The notes under the pieces were generated by a model. That model was not told the DNA's origin and did no database searches. It was given only the letters and a program-made list of their open reading frames with translations. The translations under genes and the position numbers were made by a program. Of a stretch of DNA of 64,000 nucleotides, positions 50,011 to 58,879 are shown piece by piece. The DNA comes from Turicibacter sanguinis (GTDB lineage: Bacteria > Bacillota_I > Bacilli_A > MOL361 > Turicibacteraceae), in contig NZ_CP053187.1 of the NCBI RefSeq assembly GCF_013046825.1, positions 589,501 to 653,500 on the forward strand, given 5' to 3'. The first letter of the stretch is position 1. Every line of letters starts with the position of its first letter.

Positions 50011-51156
50011 CTAAAAGCGAATCATTGCACCAAGTGCATTCGCATAATCTCCTAAAACATCCGGAGTTAACGCTTGATTAACATCCGTTAAACTAATATC
50101 TTTAAGTTTTGAAACTGGCGTATTCAAACGATTTTCCATATAAGTTTCTAAGCCTTTTAAGTGCGATAAACCACCTAATAGATAAACATGATCAATCGTA
50201 TTTCCTACTGCTTTATTGCGATAAAACTGTAACACTCGCTCAAGCTCATATAACATTTCATCAATTGATAGAATGATAGCACGCTGTACGAGATTACTAC
50301 TTCCAATTTCTCTTAAATCAGCTTCTTGCTTTAAAGATACCGCTGATTTTATTGACATATCCGGTAATTGATTTAATTTTTCATCGATGATTGCGCCACC
50401 AGATTTAATTAAACGAGTAAATTGAATATTTTCATCCGTAAAAATATTTAAATCAATTGATTGGGCTCCCATATCAACAAAAGCAACCGTACCTTCTGCT
50501 GTCGTAACTTGTTCTAATAAATCGCTATAAGTCGCTAACTTACTAATCGCGTTATAACTCACATCTAACGCATAAGGTTTAAATCCTAATTCTTTTAATA
50601 AATCATAATAGCTTCTCGCCATTTTTTCAGGGAATGTAATAACATTTAACTTTAAACGCTTCTCCCCCATGACTTCCACTTCACCTAAAATCACATATTG
50701 AATTAAATAATCAGACAAATTAATCGGTAAGAACTGTTGAATCTCATAACGAACAACGGTTTCCATCTCATCTGACGCAACCACTGGAATTAATAACTCA
50801 CGATTAATAATTTGAGTTGAATTTAAACAACCAATCGCATCCTTAGCTTTCACACCATGATCACTTAATGCTTTAGATAAAGCCGTCACTAATAAACTAA
50901 CATTTACAATACGCCCGTCTTCAATCGCACCTAGTGGCGTTTCAACTGAAAAACAATTCGTCACCTGTAACTGTTCACGAATATAACGACCTTCGACCAC
51001 CTTAATGCTCTCTGATCCAAAGTCAAATGAAACAACAGGTTTTAGCATTGGCTTAGATTTCTTTTCTTTAACTTTAGTTGGTGCCTTCTTCTTAAATAAA
51101 TCCTTAATATCCATCTGCGCTAACTCTTTAAAATCAAACTTCTTTTTCTCAGACAT
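50011..51156 (-). CDS. pilM: Pilus assembly protein PilM
   Basis: 381 residues, actin-like ATPase fold: VVSFDFGSESIKVVEG (phosphate 1), VAFVDMGAQSIDLNIF (phosphate 2) and HVYLLGGLSHLKGLETYME (adenosine loop). Cytoplasmic ring binding PilN. A roughly 40-residue N-terminal tail rich in K is an addition. Confidence 0.93.
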   Translation of the reverse strand: MSEKKKFDFKELAQMDIKDLFKKKAPTKVKEKKSKPMLKPVVSFDFGSESIKVVEGRYIREQLQVTNCFSVETPLGAIEDGRIVNVSLLVTALSKALSDHGVKAKDAIGCLNSTQIINRELLIPVVASDEMETVVRYEIQQFLPINLSDYLIQYVILGEVEVMGEKRLKLNVITFPEKMARSYYDLLKELGFKPYALDVSYNAISKLATYSDLLEQVTTAEGTVAFVDMGAQSIDLNIFTDENIQFTRLIKSGGAIIDEKLNQLPDMSIKSAVSLKQEADLREIGSSNLVQRAIILSIDEMLYELERVLQFYRNKAVGNTIDHVYLLGGLSHLKGLETYMENRLNTPVSKLKDISLTDVNQALTPDVLGDYANALGAMIRF

Positions 51157-51199
51157 AATCTCTCACCCCATATTTCTAAACTTGATATTGATATAAGAA

Positions 51200-51223
51200 A
51201 GTGTAAAGCCGAAGCTTTACACT
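51200..51223 (-). terminator. Hairpin after the major pilin gene
   Basis: AGTGTAAAGC-TTCG-GCTTTACACT on the minus strand, a 10-bp stem with UUCG tetraloop and a weak T tail (TTCTTAT). Likely a partial terminator or 3' stabiliser that keeps pilin mRNA in excess of pilMNO. Confidence 0.75.
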
Positions 51224-51242
51224 CTACTATTAAATAAAATTA

Positions 51243-51731
51243 TTATTGTGCGTAACGATCTTTTGGATTAGGATAAATTTCTACAGCATTAGCTGCATCT
51301 ACAGTAGCCTGGTCTACTGCTACAGTAGCATTATCATCTTCAACTACTAAAATTTTAACTTCACCATTCCCATTTAATCCCACTAAAAATTCTGTTCCTT
51401 GATATGTTTTTGGAGCTGAAACGCCTGCTAAATGACTTTCAACTAAATTAATACTTGTTGGTAAATTTTTTAAATCATAGTAAGAGAATGTTTCTCGAGT
51501 TGAAGCATCAGCTCCTGTACCATTGTTTGGTAATGTGATAGTTTCTTCGGCAACTAATGAAGTAACAACTGAATAAATTGAACGTGCATTTCCGATATCA
51601 GCTGACACATTTGCTTTTTGACGGATTTGTCCGAATGCTGGTACAGCGATTGCCGCTAAAATGGCGATAATTGCGATTACGATAATTAACTCAATTAACG
51701 TGAATCCGCGTTTTTTGTTACGTTTGTTCAT
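51243..51731 (-). CDS. pilA: Major type IV pilin
   Basis: 162 residues. Leader MNKRNKKRG, then FTLIELIIVIAIIAILAAIA: cleavage after G9, N-methyl-Phe at +1, Glu at +5. Globular domain is acidic with no cysteine pair visible. A good Shine-Dalgarno (GGGAGG) precedes ATG 51731. The hairpin behind it and its place after pilC suggest it is the main subunit. Confidence 0.93.
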   Translation of the reverse strand: MNKRNKKRGFTLIELIIVIAIIAILAAIAVPAFGQIRQKANVSADIGNARSIYSVVTSLVAEETITLPNNGTGADASTRETFSYYDLKNLPTSINLVESHLAGVSAPKTYQGTEFLVGLNGNGEVKILVVEDDNATVAVDQATVDAANAVEIYPNPKDRYAQ

Positions 51732-51812
51732 AGTTTTTTCCTCCCATAATCTCTACTTTTTATATTCCAACCCAAAGTGTGCATGTCATCTTTAGGGATT
51801 GGCCTGAATCAT

Positions 51813-53015
51813 TTACATTTGAGTGTACATCTCAAACATTGGAATCATGATAGCTAAAACAATAGCCCCGATAATGATCCCCATGACTACAATAAGTAAT
51901 GGTTCAATTAAAGCAGTTGTTGCTTGAATTTGTGCCTCTAACTCATCGTCATAAAAATCGGCTGTTTTATTTAGTATTTCATCTAATGCTCCTGTTTCTT
52001 CCCCGATATGAATCATAGAAGATAACATCGGTGGAAAAATTCCAGCATCTTTCATCGGACCGCTTAGTCCCTCCCCTTTAACAAGTTCATCTCGAACTGT
52101 TAAAAGGGCTTGTTCTGCGACTGTATTTTGAACAACTTCCGAGACAATTTGAATGGATTGCGCTAATGGCATCCCACTCGAAAGCAGTGTTGATAACGTT
52201 CTTGTAAACCTTGAAACAATAATTTTTTGATTCAATGGTTTCACAATAGGCAATGCCAATTTTAATTGACTCATTGTGTATTTCCCATGATCCGTACGTG
52301 AATACATTCGATATACGAAGCTGATGGCAAATACACTGACAATCAGCACTAAAGCATTGGATGTCATAAAATCACTTGTCCAAAGGAGTGCTTTTGTTAA
52401 CCAAGGAAGTTCGACTCCCATCTCATTAAACATTTCGATAAATGTGGGCATGACGAATGTTAAAATAACTGTCACAGCTCCTGCTGCTACAATTGCTAGA
52501 ATCGATGGATATATCATTGCATTTTTAACTTTAGCATTCATCTTATTTTCTTTTTCATAGTACACAGACATACGTAGCAAAATCGTATCCAAATTCCCGC
52601 TGACCTCTCCCGATTGAATCATCTTCAGCAGCAATTCTGGAAACTCCTCTTCATGCTTTGACATCGATTCATACAATGACTCTCCGCGCTGCACATCTTC
52701 ATGAACCTGTGTTAAAGCTTTTTTAAGTTCAGGATGCGTTAACTGTGTTGACAAGATATCCAAACAGTTATCAATCTGAACTCCGGCATCGACCATCGTG
52801 TAAAACTGACGACAAAATACCGCAATATCCTTGAGTTTAACTTTCTTTTTAAGACCCAAATTAATATTTGTACTTTCGATGACTTCCTCAATCATTAAAG
52901 GGTAATAGCCATTTGACGAAATAATCGCCAATACTTCATCTTTCGACTTCGCTTCATACACACCTTCTACCTTTTCATTCGTAGAAGTTAACGCGCGATA
53001 CTTAAACTTCGCCAC
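51813..53015 (-). CDS. pilC: Pilus platform protein PilC
   Basis: 400 residues, GspF family. N-terminal MAKFKYRALTSTNEKVEGVY, two repeated T2SSF domains (FCRQFYTMVDAGVQIDNCL and FTRTLSTLLSSGMPLAQSI), three transmembrane helices. Inner-membrane platform turned by PilB and PilT. Confidence 0.95.
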   Translation of the reverse strand: MAKFKYRALTSTNEKVEGVYEAKSKDEVLAIISSNGYYPLMIEEVIESTNINLGLKKKVKLKDIAVFCRQFYTMVDAGVQIDNCLDILSTQLTHPELKKALTQVHEDVQRGESLYESMSKHEEEFPELLLKMIQSGEVSGNLDTILLRMSVYYEKENKMNAKVKNAMIYPSILAIVAAGAVTVILTFVMPTFIEMFNEMGVELPWLTKALLWTSDFMTSNALVLIVSVFAISFVYRMYSRTDHGKYTMSQLKLALPIVKPLNQKIIVSRFTRTLSTLLSSGMPLAQSIQIVSEVVQNTVAEQALLTVRDELVKGEGLSGPMKDAGIFPPMLSSMIHIGEETGALDEILNKTADFYDDELEAQIQATTALIEPLLIVVMGIIIGAIVLAIMIPMFEMYTQM

Positions 53016-53026
53016 ATACTCTCCCC

Positions 53027-54715
53027 CTAACGTTCAAAGACTGCCACATCCGCCAACTCTTCAAGCGTTGTGATACCATCCATGACTAATATCTTACATT
53101 CATCAGCAAGTAATCTCATATGATGCTGAAGTGAAATTTCTCTCAGTACCGTTGCATCTTTGTTTTGAGCAATCGCTTCTCGATGTGCCTTCGTAATCTC
53201 CATAATCTCGTAAATTCCTGTACGACCAATATAGCCAGTCTGTTGACAATGACCACATCCCACTCCCTTATATAAAGTCAGTGGTTTTAATGGATCTTCG
53301 CATAAGAAGTTCTTTTCGTGTACTGAAGCTTCATAGGCTTCCTTACAATGCGGACAAATCTTCTTAACAAGACGTTGTGCGATAACCCCCGTAATCGAAG
53401 ATGCTACTAAGTAAGATTCAACTCCCATATCAACTAAACGATTAATCGTTGTTGGGGCATCATTTGTATGAAGTGTACTTAAAACTAAGTGACCTGTAAT
53501 CGCAGCACGTGTTGCAATTTTCGCTGTTTCTTCATCACGAATCTCACCAATCATGACAATATCAGGGTCCTGACGTAAAATACTTCGAAGACCACTAGCA
53601 AACGTTAAACCAGCTTTTGTATTTACATTAACCTGATTTACACCATTTAACGTATACTCGACCGGATCTTCAACCGTGACAATATTTACTTTATCTGTAT
53701 TTAAATCTTCTAAAATCGTATATAGAGTCGTTGATTTTCCACTTCCTGTTGGACCTGTTACAAGTATGATGCCGTGTGGATTCGATAAAATACGGTCAAG
53801 TTTCTCGATATTTTCGCCACTAAGTCCTAGACGTTCTCGACCAAACTGGTATGATGAACGATTTAAAATACGAATTACAATTTTCTCCCCACTTACAACG
53901 GGTAAAATCGAAACACGTAAATCAACATCATACTCTCCAATTCGCATCATAATACGACCATCTTGAGGCACACGTTTTTCAGCAATATTGAGACCTGCTA
54001 AAATTTTAATACGTGCAACAAGTGGTGCTAATGATTCAATTCCTAGTGTATTAACTAGACGTAAATCACCATCAATACGATAACGAATACGAATCTCATG
54101 TTCAAAAGGTTCAATGTGAATATCTGAAGCACGCATTTCAATTGAGTTTCTAAATAAGAAATCAACCATTTTAACAACAGGTGCATTTTTCACATCTTCT
54201 AAATCTTCAATATTGGTTGTCATTAAACGAGTTTGTAATGATTCCTTTGTTAAAGCTTCTGCTGCTTTAGAAACTTCTTCACTCGTATAAATAATCTTAA
54301 TAAATTTAAAAATATCACTTTTTGGGGCAATGTAAACTTCAACTTCAAGGGCTGTTGCAATTGAGATATCGTCAATCGCAAAAATATTTAATGGGTCAGC
54401 CATGGCAACTTTAATTTTATGAACATCCATTTCAAATGGAACTAATCCGTATTTCTCACATAAATTTTGAGAAATAGCCTTAATCGCATGTTTATCAAAA
54501 TCAATATTATTTAAATTGACTTGCTGAATCCCTGTTTGTTCTTCAACTGCCTCAATAATATCAAGTTCTGTTATAATCTTTTGATCAACTAGAATCTCTC
54601 CTAGCTTTTTACCCAGAATCTTTTGATTCTTTAAAGCTTCTTGTAACTGAAAATGATTAATCTTTCCAGCTCGAACTAATATATCTCCTAGACGTCTTTT
54701 TTCAGCTAACCCCAT
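53027..54715 (-). CDS. pilB: Pilus extension ATPase PilB with MshEN-type N domain
   Basis: 562 residues from ATG 54715 (MGLAEKRRLGDILV), six to eight bases after GGAGGAAGG; an in-frame ATG at 54730 precedes that site. N-terminal region has RLGDILVRAG followed by L24, L28 and Q31, fitting the MshEN c-di-GMP motif, and a second weaker copy (KLGEILVDQK, with Q60). Walker A GPTGSGKST (321-329), Asp box VEDPVEY, Walker B DIVMIGEIRDEETA, and a CPHC...CGHC zinc site near 455-490. Confidence 0.95.
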   Translation of the reverse strand: MGLAEKRRLGDILVRAGKINHFQLQEALKNQKILGKKLGEILVDQKIITELDIIEAVEEQTGIQQVNLNNIDFDKHAIKAISQNLCEKYGLVPFEMDVHKIKVAMADPLNIFAIDDISIATALEVEVYIAPKSDIFKFIKIIYTSEEVSKAAEALTKESLQTRLMTTNIEDLEDVKNAPVVKMVDFLFRNSIEMRASDIHIEPFEHEIRIRYRIDGDLRLVNTLGIESLAPLVARIKILAGLNIAEKRVPQDGRIMMRIGEYDVDLRVSILPVVSGEKIVIRILNRSSYQFGRERLGLSGENIEKLDRILSNPHGIILVTGPTGSGKSTTLYTILEDLNTDKVNIVTVEDPVEYTLNGVNQVNVNTKAGLTFASGLRSILRQDPDIVMIGEIRDEETAKIATRAAITGHLVLSTLHTNDAPTTINRLVDMGVESYLVASSITGVIAQRLVKKICPHCKEAYEASVHEKNFLCEDPLKPLTLYKGVGCGHCQQTGYIGRTGIYEIMEITKAHREAIAQNKDATVLREISLQHHMRLLADECKILVMDGITTLEELADVAVFER

Positions 54716-54807
54716 ATCCTTCCTCCACATGTTGCGAAAATGTCAAAAATTACTACAATTATACAATAAAATAACATTTTCTTCAATATTTTACCTTTTT
54801 TCCTAAA

Positions 54808-55473
54808 TTAATAAATTAAATTCAGATAAAATTCTATAATATTTTGTCCCATTAACATCGCAATAAAAGATCCCATTACCAGATAGGGACCAAAAGCCAT
54901 TTCATCTTTCATTCCTTTTAATTTTAAACTTAATAATATCGCCCCAACGATACCACCTAAAACAAATCCCAAAAATAAAGTAATCACCAATCCTTGAGTT
55001 CCAAGATATAAGCCAGCTAATGCTGCAATTTCAATATCGCCTTCGCCCATCCCGCGTGTTAAAACTACAATTAATCCAATCACACCAAATCCAATGAATG
55101 CACCCATCAAATCATCTACTGGCCATGCTTGGGATTTAAAACTTTCTATCCCCATAAATAATAATCCGCCTAATGCGGTAATTAAAGTTGTTGATCGATA
55201 CACATAAGTCGTTTTAAAATCAATCAAACCAATCAAAATCATTAAAACTGTAAAAAATAAATATTTATACAAGTCTAACTGTAAACCATATTTTTGATAA
55301 AGAGAAATTCCTATACTTCCTATTAATGCAGAAAGTAATAAACTATCTATGATTTCTTTCTGATTAAAATGTATCTTCCAGCTTGCCATCGGTAGCTCTT
55401 CGATTAATCCCGTAGCTGCTATTTTTATCATTGGACCTAGGCAAAGACTCATAATTAAAATAATACTGATCAT
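54808..55473 (-). CDS. Minimal A24 prepilin peptidase without zinc domain
   Basis: 221 residues from ATG 55473 (MISIILIMSLCLGP), six bases after AAGGACGG; the frame is open upstream but that part is the riboswitch. Catalytic Asp in LIGLIDFKTTYVY and in RGMGEGDIEIAAL. The CxxC zinc/methylation domain of PilD is missing. First gene behind the c-di-GMP riboswitch. It may process specific pilins or lack methylase activity. Confidence 0.85.
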   Translation of the reverse strand: MISIILIMSLCLGPMIKIAATGLIEELPMASWKIHFNQKEIIDSLLLSALIGSIGISLYQKYGLQLDLYKYLFFTVLMILIGLIDFKTTYVYRSTTLITALGGLLFMGIESFKSQAWPVDDLMGAFIGFGVIGLIVVLTRGMGEGDIEIAALAGLYLGTQGLVITLFLGFVLGGIVGAILLSLKLKGMKDEMAFGPYLVMGSFIAMLMGQNIIEFYLNLIY

Positions 55474-55507
55474 GTCTAACCGTCCTTTTCTCCTTAATTT
55501 TAAGCAT

Positions 55508-55539
55508 AAAAAAAAACGGCTCCACAAAAAAGGCAGCCG
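55508..55539 (-). terminator. Riboswitch-controlled intrinsic terminator
   Basis: Minus-strand CGGCTGCC (55539-55532) pairs with AGCCG (55521-55517) plus inner GG, followed by nine T (55516-55508). Its 5' arm uses the same bases as the aptamer P1 3' strand CCGGCT (55540-55535), so ligand-bound P1 excludes the terminator. Confidence 0.88.
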
Positions 55540-55604
55540 GTTGTACCAATAACTCCATATGTCCCAGGTACCCAAATACAGGACATATTTCAACATTTCC
55601 AACT
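55535..55604 (-). promoter_or_regulatory. c-di-GMP-II riboswitch aptamer
   Basis: Read on the minus strand: P1 5' strand AGTTGG (55604-55599), GGAAA, P2 ATATGTCC (55587-55580) pairing with GGACATAT after the loop TGTATTTGGGTACC, then GGAGTTA, GGTAC (pseudoknot with GTACC of the P2 loop), AACCG and P1 3' strand CCGGCT. This matches the Clostridium acetobutylicum class II aptamer block for block (GGAAA, TTGGG-AC, GAGTTA, GT-C, AACCG). Genes behind it are the pilus operon. Expected ON switch. Confidence 0.88.
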
Positions 55605-55607
55605 AAA

Positions 55608-55636
55608 ATAATATCATCTTTTCAAAAAAACATCAA
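55608..55636 (-). promoter_or_regulatory. Promoter of the pilus operon
   Basis: Minus-strand TTGATG (55636-55631), 17 bases, TATTAT (55613-55608). The transcript would begin at or inside the riboswitch P1 helix. Confidence 0.82.
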
Positions 55637-55865
55637 TTTTTTTAGAGTATTTCTATCACAACAATTTTTATTCTTTTACAAATTTTTCATTAATAACTAA
55701 AACGATTGCATCAAAAAAATAATCCATTAATTCTCAGAATTCTAATATTATTTAATTAACCCTCGATTCCTGAATTTCAATTAAATAACATTTTTATAAC
55801 TTTATCCCTTAATTTGTAAATATTTTAGAAATATCTGGATAAACTAACTTCTGAGGTGAAGTTAT

Positions 55866-57857
55866 GTGAAAAAGTTATCCACATTTTTTAAGACCAAATA
55901 TTTAGTTGTAACAATGATTATGGGAATTGAGTTAGTGGCAATCCTGGGACTAACCGTTTATCAATATTTTAAATATCTCCCTGCCCCAGACATTAACGTC
56001 AATACAACCATTACTTTTTATGATTCAGATGGAGAAGTCTTTTTAGAAAAAACATACCCTAAAAATCAAAACTGGGTTACACTCGATGAAATTTCTCCTT
56101 ACGTGATTGATGGATTTATTGCGACCGAAGACCGTAATTTTTATAATCATATGGGATTTGATCCAATTCGCATTGCAAAAGCCGTTTTAGTTAACATAAC
56201 GACTGGAAGCAAATCTCAAGGTGCATCAACGATTACCCAACAGTATGCTCGTAATTTATTCTCGGACTTTGATAAAACATGGGAAAGAAAAATTAAAGAG
56301 GCATTTTATGCATTGAAGCTTGAAATTGCCTATGATAAGGAGACCATTTTAGAAGGTTATTTAAATACAATTAACTTCGGTCATGGTAACTATGGAATTG
56401 AAGATGCAGCCTTATTCTACTTTGACAAACATGCGAGTGAACTCACACTCGAAGAAGCATCTGTTTTAGTTGGGATTCCAAAAGGTCCTAGCTACTACTC
56501 TCCACTCATCAACTACGAAAATGCCATGTCAAGAAAACAAATCGTGCTAAAATCAATGCTCGTTGAAGACTATATTACACAAGAAGAATACGATCTTGCG
56601 CTTAACACAGAGGCAACCATTATTGGGGAACATCCAGAAGCACTTGAATATGATGCCCCATATTATGTCGATGCTGTTTTAAGTGAAGTGGATAAACTGC
56701 TAGATGGACAAATGATGTCCTATCGTCATTTAAATATTTGCACGACGCTTGATCGCGAGATTCAAACTTATGTCAACGATGCTATTGAAGACACGATTAA
56801 ACAAGAGGGAGTTCAAACAGCCGTCATCGTTATGGACCCTCAAACTGGATATGTGAAAGCTCTCAGTGGTGGAACCAATTACGAAACCTCTCAATTTAAT
56901 CGAGCGTTATATAGTCGACGTCAAATCGGTTCTATGATGAAGCCATTTCTCTATTACGCCGCCCTTGAGTATGGATTCACCCCTTCAACCACCTTTATGA
57001 ATGAACCTACATCTTTCACTTATAATGATGGAGCAAACACTTATACACCTGGAAACTACTCAGGTGCCTATGCTTACGACGAAATTTCAATGGCTAATGC
57101 CATTGCTGTATCTGACAATATCTTTGCAGTTAAAACGCACATGTTTTTAGGAATGGATGTCCTGTCTGAAACCGTGAAACGCTTTGGAATCGAAGAAGAA
57201 ATTCCACAGATTCCATCCGCTATTCTTGGAGTTAGTTCAATAAATATTATGGAAATGGCCGAGGCCTATAGTATCTTTGCTAATAACGGACAAAGTGTTG
57301 AACGAAAATTTGTAACTGAAATTACAGATGGACGTGGCTTCTATGTGTATAAAGATCAAGCCTCTCAAGGTGAACAAGTTTTAGATCAAACCAAAACGTA
57401 TATCATGAATGAAATGATGACTGGAATGTTTGATATTAATCAAAACAATCATCTATCTGTAACAGGACTATCTATTATCCCAGAACTTACCCACCGATAT
57501 GCTGGTAAAAGTGGAACAACAAACACCGATTCTTGGATGATTGGATATACTCCTGAACTTGTGACAACCGTTTGGACTGGATACGATGAAGGTCAGACAC
57601 TCGATGGTGTTGAAGTCAATCGATATGCCAAAAATATTTGGGCATCTGTCATGGAAAACTCATTAAAAGAAAGTGGATCGACTTGGTTTGAAACACCTAA
57701 AAACGTTGTTCCAGTTTCAATCGAACCCGTATCTGGGTACCTTGCAGCAGATGACTGCGATAAAAAAGTAACGCTTTATTATGAAAAAGGAAATATCCCA
57801 ACAACGACATGTTCAGCTCATGAAAAAGAAACAACTATTGTGGATAACGCAAACTAA
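55866..57857 (+). CDS. Class A penicillin-binding protein (PBP1a-like)
   Basis: 663 residues; GTG start at 55866 after GAGGTG. One N-terminal membrane helix (12-34); transglycosylase (GT51) domain with EDRNFYNHMGFD (88-99) and GASTITQQ (119-126); transpeptidase with S356-MM-K359, SDN (416-418) and KSGT (548-551). All catalytic residues are kept. Divergent from the pilus operon; builds peptidoglycan outside the membrane. Confidence 0.95.
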   Translation: MKKLSTFFKTKYLVVTMIMGIELVAILGLTVYQYFKYLPAPDINVNTTITFYDSDGEVFLEKTYPKNQNWVTLDEISPYVIDGFIATEDRNFYNHMGFDPIRIAKAVLVNITTGSKSQGASTITQQYARNLFSDFDKTWERKIKEAFYALKLEIAYDKETILEGYLNTINFGHGNYGIEDAALFYFDKHASELTLEEASVLVGIPKGPSYYSPLINYENAMSRKQIVLKSMLVEDYITQEEYDLALNTEATIIGEHPEALEYDAPYYVDAVLSEVDKLLDGQMMSYRHLNICTTLDREIQTYVNDAIEDTIKQEGVQTAVIVMDPQTGYVKALSGGTNYETSQFNRALYSRRQIGSMMKPFLYYAALEYGFTPSTTFMNEPTSFTYNDGANTYTPGNYSGAYAYDEISMANAIAVSDNIFAVKTHMFLGMDVLSETVKRFGIEEEIPQIPSAILGVSSINIMEMAEAYSIFANNGQSVERKFVTEITDGRGFYVYKDQASQGEQVLDQTKTYIMNEMMTGMFDINQNNHLSVTGLSIIPELTHRYAGKSGTTNTDSWMIGYTPELVTTVWTGYDEGQTLDGVEVNRYAKNIWASVMENSLKESGSTWFETPKNVVPVSIEPVSGYLAADDCDKKVTLYYEKGNIPTTTCSAHEKETTIVDNAN

Positions 57858-57903
57858 AAAAGAAGATGTAAAAGTAGCTTTCTACTCTTACATCTTCTTT
57901 TTA
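57856..57903. terminator. Terminator between PBP and the 105-codon gene
   Basis: AAGAAGATGTAA...TTACATCTTCTT long stem with T-rich ends both ways; one pair is G-T on the minus strand, C-A on plus. Confidence 0.82.
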
Positions 57904-58218
57904 TCTTTTGTTTTCTAAATATTCTTTTAAAATATAAGGCATTTTTGCTTCAAGTACTTTAAACTCTGTCTTTAAATCCACTTTAATATTATCCACATCT
58001 TTTGAAATATTATTGATTTCCTCTTTTAAGCGTTGATTCTCTTCTCTAACAACCGCCCTAATCAAATCAATAATATTCTCTTCCTCTACCTTTTTCGCTT
58101 CACGTTCCATATCAGCAATAATTAAATTACAAATATAATTAGATTGATTCTTCTTTGACTGTAGATAAGGAATAACTGTAGGTTCGTAATGTTCGTTAAT
58201 ATTAAACGTTTTAAGCAT
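57901..58218 (-). CDS. Unknown 105-aa protein, possible ribbon-helix-helix plus coiled coil
   Basis: MLKTFNINEHYEPTVIPYLQ then SKKNQSNYICNLIIADMERE: a short strand followed by two helices with the KNQSxYI pattern of ribbon-helix-helix DNA-binding or partition-type proteins. Residues 45-95 form an acidic/basic coiled coil. No signal or membrane segment. Stands alone with its own terminator. Family not identified. Confidence 0.6.
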   Translation of the reverse strand: MLKTFNINEHYEPTVIPYLQSKKNQSNYICNLIIADMEREAKKVEEENIIDLIRAVVREENQRLKEEINNISKDVDNIKVDLKTEFKVLEAKMPYILKEYLENKR

Positions 58219-58621
58219 GCTCTCAGATCCCTTCTTATCAATTAAATGGTTAACTTAAAACGACTTTTACATAAAAAATAGTCCATTCACAAACTCGATT
58301 AATACCATTGTTACTTGAATAATTTAACCTTTACTAAATCATATGCGACACGTTGCAAATCTAGACATTTTTTAAGTAATTTTTATTAACTTTCTTTATC
58401 CTTCCTCCCCATCAAGCCTTCATTACCTATATCAAAACAAAAACATTTCTTATCTATTTCAAGTCACAATTAATAGCTAACAAAAACATTTATAATCTAT
58501 TCACCTGTTCATCTCAAGTAATGCCTAAATATTTTAAACTAATTCAGCATATACTAACTTTAGCTATAAAAAACTGATCTGGACTTCTATATTCAACTTA
58601 TTTAACGTCAGGAGGATTCCC
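58219..58621. other. 403-bp gene-free interval with a G-poor patch
   Basis: From about 58370 to 58560 there are few G on the plus strand (1, 2 and 4 in three successive 60-base lines) with several C-rich tracts. Otherwise AT-rich. AGGAGG at 58610-58615 belongs to the 74-codon gene. No clear promoter or repeat. Confidence 0.5.
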
Positions 58622-58846
58622 ATGAAAGACAAAAATTTAATAGAAAAAATACAATTTGAAGCTGGTCAAATAACCGAAGGAATCATTTTAGGAACAGGAA
58701 AAGTTGTCACAGCTATCGAAGATGCTGCCGTCGATCTAACAGAAGATATTCTTGATACTGTCAAAGAAAACAATGAAGATTTAGCCGATGATATCGATGA
58801 ATTAGAAGAAAAAATAGAAAAAAATCGTATCTCTAGTAAAGAATAA
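58622..58846 (+). CDS. Small acidic helical protein, 74 aa, unknown
   Basis: ATG six bases after AGGAGG; terminator directly behind, so likely real. MKDKNLIEKIQFEAGQITEG then a helix-rich acidic sequence with many D and E (LADDIDELEEKIEKN). No signal peptide or membrane helix. Convergent with htrA. I recognise no family. Confidence 0.65.
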   Translation: MKDKNLIEKIQFEAGQITEGIILGTGKVVTAIEDAAVDLTEDILDTVKENNEDLADDIDELEEKIEKNRISSKE

Positions 58847-58878
58847 AAAAAGTCCAATCGATTGATTGGACTTTTTTT
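58845..58878. terminator. Bidirectional terminator between the 74-codon gene and htrA
   Basis: AGTCCAATC/GATTGGACT (58851-58872) flanked by A run and T7. Confidence 0.88.
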
Positions 58879-58879
58879 A

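Noticed and set aside
55475-55602. N-terminal extension of the first prepilin peptidase
   Set aside because: The frame is open but overlaps riboswitch and terminator; the ATG at 55473 has the Shine-Dalgarno.
55508-55604. c-di-GMP-I (GEMM) or T-box leader before the pilus operon
   Set aside because: GEMM core GCAAACC/GGGACGC and the T-box GGTGG sequence are absent, while class II blocks all match.
55875-55883. Perfect DnaA box TTATCCACA
   Set aside because: Single site inside the penicillin-binding protein gene; no cluster, no AT-rich unwinding element, no dnaA/dnaN nearby.
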